9,406 bases of DNA from positions 1 through 9,406 of the forward strand of contig JBDTVS010000079.1 in the NCBI GenBank assembly GCA_040007095.1, given 5' to 3'. This DNA comes from JBDTVS01 sp040007095 (lineage in GTDB: Bacteria; Acidobacteriota; Vicinamibacteria; Vicinamibacterales; CAVVIG01). Shown here piece by piece: positions 7,015 through 9,406 of this stretch; the first letter of the stretch is position 1; each line of letters begins with the position of its first letter. The notes under the pieces were generated by a model. The model had not been told where the DNA came from and did not search any database. It worked only from the letters and a program-made list of their open reading frames with translations. The position numbers and the translations under genes were made by a program.

Positions 7015-7242
7015 ATCGGACGCCTCGATCCAAGGTGGCGCGCCGTCCGTCCCGACGACCAGGGGCAGTTCGAGATTCGGGGACTGCCGCCCGGCGACTG
7101 CCTGGCCGCCGCTGACGCCCAGGTCGAGGATGGCGGGTGGAACGATCCGATGTACCTCGAGTCGATTCGCCGCTTCGCCAGGCCTCTCTTGGTGGCCGAA
7201 GGACCCACGGCGACGATTTCGCTGAGGCTGGTCACGCCGTAG
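7015..7242 (+). pseudogene. C-terminal remnant of a carboxypeptidase-regulatory-like protein
   Basis: A short open frame ending in TAG at 7240 reads FEIRGLPPGDCLAAADAQVE, then DGGWNDPMYLESIRRFARPL and TATISLRLVTP. This is the familiar C-terminus of the large secreted proteins with carboxypeptidase-regulatory-like (CarboxypepD_reg) beta domains that are abundant in Acidobacteriota: the LPPGD turn, the WNDP...L..IR segment and the closing L.L.L.TP strand. The frame is closed by a TGA at 7012-7014, there is no start codon or ribosome site, and the hundreds of residues normally preceding are absent. The gene was therefore truncated from its 5' side, with the break somewhere between the operon hairpin at 6970 and about 7030. 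Confidence 0.65.
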
Positions 7243-7306
7243 GATTGCATGAGCGCGGCTTTGCAGCACGAAGGACTGTGAGAGCACGTGGCGAAATTAG
7301 ACAGTG

Positions 7307-7336
7307 AACCACAAAGGGCACAAAGATCAGGAAGAA
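7307..7336 (+). repeat. Nonamer repeat, copy C
   Basis: After aac come cacaaaggg (7310-7318), cacaaagat (7319-7327) and caggaagaa (7328-7336), i.e. the same 9-base architecture as copies A and B with CAC at each unit start and a more A-rich body. It opens the repeat-rich leader of mtgA and faces an inverted copy at 7406-7434. Confidence 0.5.
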
Positions 7337-7369
7337 GACCGAGAGATGCGTCCTAGATGTAAATATGGT

Positions 7370-7416
7370 GAAGTGGCCTGTTCTGCTGGTTTGCAGGCCC
7401 TAAATGCAACCACTTC
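7370..7416. repeat. Nested inverted repeats upstream of mtgA
   Basis: gaagtgg (7370-7376) is complementary to ccacttc (7410-7416). Inside and overlapping it, ggcctg (7375-7380) is complementary to caggcc (7394-7399). The two stems share GG at 7375-7376 and so compete. A third choice exists: aaccac (7408-7413) with gtggtt (7425-7430). The cluster ends about 40 bases before mtgA. No T-run follows any stem. Confidence 0.45.
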
Positions 7417-7434
7417 GCGCTTTCGTGGTTACGC
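7406..7434 (-). repeat. Nonamer-type repeat, inverted copy D
   Basis: On the minus strand this reads gcgtaaccacgaaagcgcga followed by agtggttgc. It has the same aac-CAC-gaa opening as the other copies and points toward copy C, so the pair brackets roughly 130 bases (7305-7434) like the ends of a small insertion. Only one to two units are recognisable, so the assignment is weaker than for A to C. Confidence 0.4.
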
Positions 7435-7468
7435 TTTAGAAATGACGAATGCACTCGACTAACACCGC

Positions 7469-8200
7469 ATGAAGAAACGCGTCGGCCGCTGGCTGCTCGG
7501 CCTGGCCGCGGTCGGGTTCGGTTACCTCGCCTATCTCTACCTGACGCTGCCCGACGTTCGCTCGTTGCGCACCGTGAATCCTTCCACCACGCAGTTCATG
7601 GAGATCCGTGCGGAAGAGGCGCGCGTGAAGGGGAAACCGGTGCGACGCGTGCAGCAATGGGTCCGCTACGCGCGGATCTCGCCGGACCTGAAGCGTGCCG
7701 TCCTTGTCGCCGAAGACGACGCCTTCTGGCAACACCAGGGCATCGATTTCGAGCAGCTGCAGGAATCGCTGGAGCTCGACTGGGCGCGCGGACGCTGGTC
7801 GCGCGGCGGCAGCACGATCACGCAGCAGCTGGCGAAGAACCTGTATTTGTCACCGTCGAAGAACCCGATCCGGAAGCTGCGCGAGCTGATGATCGCGCGG
7901 CGGCTCGAGGCCGAGCTGAAGAAGGCGCGCATTCTCGAGCTGTACCTGAACGTCATCGAGTGGGGCGACGGTATCTACGGCGTCGAAGCGGCCGCCCGCA
8001 CCTATTTCCACACCAGCGCCGCGGCGCTCGGGCCCACCGAATCTGCAGCCCTCGCCGCCTCGATCGTGAATCCGCGTGTGATGAATCCCGCCCATCCGAC
8101 GGCGCGACTGATTCGGCGTCAGCAGCTCATCCTTCGACGCATGGGCGCCGCCGATGGTGCCACAGTTCCGCCGGCGGACACCGCCGCCGAGCTTCGATAA
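7469..8200 (+). CDS. mtgA: Monofunctional biosynthetic peptidoglycan transglycosylase
   Basis: Family GT51 glycosyltransferase of 243 residues, the normal size for MtgA. It polymerises lipid II into glycan strands at the outer face of the inner membrane. A single N-terminal membrane anchor is visible (MKKRVGRW, then hydrophobic residues 9-27). GT51 motifs follow in order: AVLVAEDDAFWQHQGID (77-93) with catalytic Glu82, RGGSTITQQLAKNLYLSPSK (112-131), RKLRELMIARRLEAELKKARILELYLN (135-161) with the second Glu157 region, and WGDGIYGVEAAARTYF (165-180). No transpeptidase domain follows, so it is not a class A PBP. Only one clear start exists, and it lacks a recognisable ribosome site (cgactaacaccgc precedes it), so initiation may be weak. 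The leader is packed with inverted repeats. No operon partner is evident. Confidence 0.95.
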   Translation: MKKRVGRWLLGLAAVGFGYLAYLYLTLPDVRSLRTVNPSTTQFMEIRAEEARVKGKPVRRVQQWVRYARISPDLKRAVLVAEDDAFWQHQGIDFEQLQESLELDWARGRWSRGGSTITQQLAKNLYLSPSKNPIRKLRELMIARRLEAELKKARILELYLNVIEWGDGIYGVEAAARTYFHTSAAALGPTESAALAASIVNPRVMNPAHPTARLIRRQQLILRRMGAADGATVPPADTAAELR

Positions 8201-8217
8201 CTCTGCAATCCCATGCT

Positions 8218-8242
8218 CATCGCGACGAGCAACACCGCGATG
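8218..8242. terminator. Weak hairpin downstream of mtgA
   Basis: catcgcg (8218-8224) pairs with cgcgatg (8236-8242) around an 11-base loop, 17 bases after the mtgA stop. It is in the right place for a terminator, but no T-run follows (tgcgagacgc), and 7 bp could be chance in GC-rich DNA. The rest of the 8201-8332 gap shows nothing I can name. Confidence 0.25.
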
Positions 8243-8332
8243 CGAGACGCGTCGCCCAGAAAAACTGTCAACGAACTGCAAAGACGCGACCCGAAAACGC
8301 GTTGAAACTGCACAGAGAGTGCTGCGAACATC

Positions 8333-8362
8333 TTGACGGTCTGCGCTGGCGTTCGCTATAGT
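8333..8362 (+). promoter_or_regulatory. Sigma-70-type promoter for the metallopeptidase-like gene
   Basis: TTGACG (8333-8338) and TATAGT (8357-8362) each match the sigma-70 consensus at five of six positions, with an 18-base spacer. Transcription would start near 8369, leaving about 34 bases of leader, including a run of eight T (8379-8386 region), before the GTG start. It is the best promoter in the window and indicates that the gene is transcribed independently of mtgA. Confidence 0.6.
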
Positions 8363-8402
8363 CAGCCGCGTCGTCGAATTTTTTTCCCGGCATCTCTACC
8401 GA

Positions 8403-9227
8403 GTGATCAACTACACCGAAAGCCTCACGCAGCTGATGCGGGACATTGTCCGGCGCGTTCCCACGCTGTCGTTCATCGACGTCTCCGACCTGCTGGTGTT
8501 CGCGCGGTCCGGCCGCTCGAACGCCGACGGCCCGTTCGCGACCTGTCACTGCCTGACCCAGCCACCGAGCGAAGACGGCTACTACTTCTGGCGCGATCGA
8601 TCTTCGGGACACATCACGCGCCGATCGGAGTGGTTCGTCACCAAGTCGCCGACGGTCTCGGTTGCCGGCCGGCCGATGAAGTACATGATCTCGGTGGCCT
8701 TGCCGCGCTTCTGCGATCAGTCGCTCGACCGGACGCGGAAAGAGCGTTTCTATCCCGGCGCCGAAGCCTGGATGGCCAAGCTCGACACCGTCGTCCACGA
8801 GCTGTTTCACATCGATCCGCGGCAGAGCGGCATCCGGCGCATCGAGCGCGAAGACGGCTCGTATCTCGCCAACTGCCACGGCCATCAGTTCTTCGGTCAG
8901 GTCGCCGACATGGTGGCGATCTACATGAAGAGCTCGCCGGATCCGGCGGTCTACGGCTTTCTGCGCGCCGACTTCGACGCGCTCACCCGCCGCCATGGCG
9001 GCATCGTGGCAACGACATTCCGAACGTTCCCGTCGTTTCCACAGCGGTACATCGCGCGCGCCGCCACACAGCGCGCCTGCGAATCCGATGCTGACGGCGT
9101 CGTGATCGAGCCGGTGCACCCCACCCAGCAGCCAACCTGCTACACCGAGCAGGATCTGCAGACGCGGCAGTTCTTGAAGAAGACGTCCCGCAGCCTCGCG
9201 GGCAAGGCTGAATTCCGCGCCGCCTGA
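8403..9227 (+). CDS. Putative zinc metallopeptidase (HELFH...HGHQF)
   Basis: Predicted 274-residue protein. The core motif HELFH (His132, Glu133, His136) is a zinc-peptidase HExxH. A second motif, NCHGHQFFGQVADMV (157-171), offers His159 as third ligand in an HGxxF arrangement reminiscent of SprT-like or phage-type minigluzincin proteases. The preceding strand KYMISVALPRFC (93-104) and helix AWMAKLDTVVHELFH fit an HExxH helix behind an edge strand. Several Cys occur outside the core (Cys48, Cys50, Cys104, Cys158, Cys226, Cys246), some of which could bind metal. No signal peptide or transmembrane segment is visible, so a cytoplasmic location is likely. GTG at 8403 is the best-placed start after the promoter, but there is no clear ribosome site and the frame stays open upstream. 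I do not recognise a named family; peptidase activity is inferred from motifs only. Confidence 0.72.
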   Translation: MINYTESLTQLMRDIVRRVPTLSFIDVSDLLVFARSGRSNADGPFATCHCLTQPPSEDGYYFWRDRSSGHITRRSEWFVTKSPTVSVAGRPMKYMISVALPRFCDQSLDRTRKERFYPGAEAWMAKLDTVVHELFHIDPRQSGIRRIEREDGSYLANCHGHQFFGQVADMVAIYMKSSPDPAVYGFLRADFDALTRRHGGIVATTFRTFPSFPQRYIARAATQRACESDADGVVIEPVHPTQQPTCYTEQDLQTRQFLKKTSRSLAGKAEFRAA

Positions 9228-9241
9228 TTCGCTTCGAACCT

Positions 9242-9405
9242 TAGCAGCCCGTGGTAAAAGTCCGTCTGCATTCGGCGACCGCGGCATCCCGCCTCGCAGC
9301 GTTGCTCAACGCTCAAATACTCCCGGTATTCTCGCGTTTCGCGCCTGGCGATCCGGGCGCCTCGTCCGCCTCGGTGCAACGACGGACTTTCACCACGGGC
9401 TGCTA
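9242..9405. mobile_element. 164-bp inverted-repeat element with internal hairpin string (MITE-like)
   Basis: The left arm (9242-9266, starting tagcagcccgtggt and ending aaagtccgtc) is the reverse complement of the right arm (9381-9405) over 25 bases with one mismatch, at 9256. That mismatch becomes a G-U pair in a minus-strand transcript. Adjacent tgca (9267-9270) and tgca (9375-9378) can extend the stem. Between the arms lie four consecutive hairpins: agcgttg/caacgct (9298-9313), aatac/gtatt (9316-9330), cgcg/cgcg (9333-9343) and gcgcctgg/ccgggcgc (9341-9360, one G-U, sharing bases with the previous one). No protein is supported inside. It begins 14 bases after the metallopeptidase stop and ends at the window edge, so target duplication cannot be checked. 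It could be a non-autonomous transposable element, a REP/BIME-like palindrome or a structured RNA. Confidence 0.75.
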
Positions 9406-9406
9406 G

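Noticed and set aside
7442..7462. Six-residue mini-ORF (MTNALD) ending 6 bases before mtgA, considered as a leader peptide
   Set aside because: It has no ribosome site and no run of a regulatory amino acid. Such short frames are common by chance.
8268..9287. Minus-strand open frame of 339 codons opposite the metallopeptidase-like gene
   Set aside because: No domain signature. The plus strand carries HELFH, HGHQF and a good promoter, so the plus strand is the coding one.

Overview
The window is GC-rich DNA, without tRNA or rRNA, from what looks like a free-living bacterium. The best guess is an Acidobacteriota-type genome, perhaps Vicinamibacteria. That placement is inference. It rests on a large gingipain-type (C25) protease, a Tat-exported DsrE-like protein, the tail of an acidobacterial-style carboxypeptidase-regulatory-like protein, and short structured repeats between genes. 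No ribosomal or other phylogenetic marker is present to settle it.

Layout. Positions 50-3355 (minus strand) hold one very large C25 cysteine peptidase. A divergent intergenic region (3356-3651) with two inverted repeats and a nonamer repeat separates it from a small Tat-exported DsrE-like protein (3652-4374, plus). Facing that gene is a decayed carbon-nitrogen hydrolase (4388-4786, minus). It has lost its N-terminal part and the segment after the catalytic cysteine. A second copy of the nonamer repeat lies at its broken 5' end. Positions 4927-6937 hold a tight two-gene operon: a DHDPS/NAL-superfamily aldolase resembling 4-hydroxy-2-oxoglutarate aldolase, overlapping by 14 bases a class V aminotransferase that closely resembles human alanine-glyoxylate aminotransferase. 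A perfect 8-bp hairpin follows.

Positions 6938-7468 carry no intact gene. They hold the C-terminal remnant of a carboxypeptidase-regulatory-like protein, then two nonamer-repeat copies facing each other around competing hairpins. Next come mtgA (7469-8200), a monofunctional peptidoglycan glycosyltransferase, and a protein with an HELFH...HGHQF zinc-protease pattern (8403-9227) behind a good sigma-70-type promoter. The window ends in a 164-bp element with 25-bp terminal inverted repeats enclosing four consecutive small hairpins.

How the genes fit together. The aldolase and aminotransferase form the clearest functional unit. The first can split 4-hydroxy-2-oxoglutarate to pyruvate and glyoxylate, and the second can convert glyoxylate to glycine; together these are the last two steps of hydroxyproline breakdown. 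The other genes look like independent housekeeping or accessory functions. Two gene remnants and at least three kinds of small structured repeat suggest an actively rearranging, non-core stretch of chromosome.
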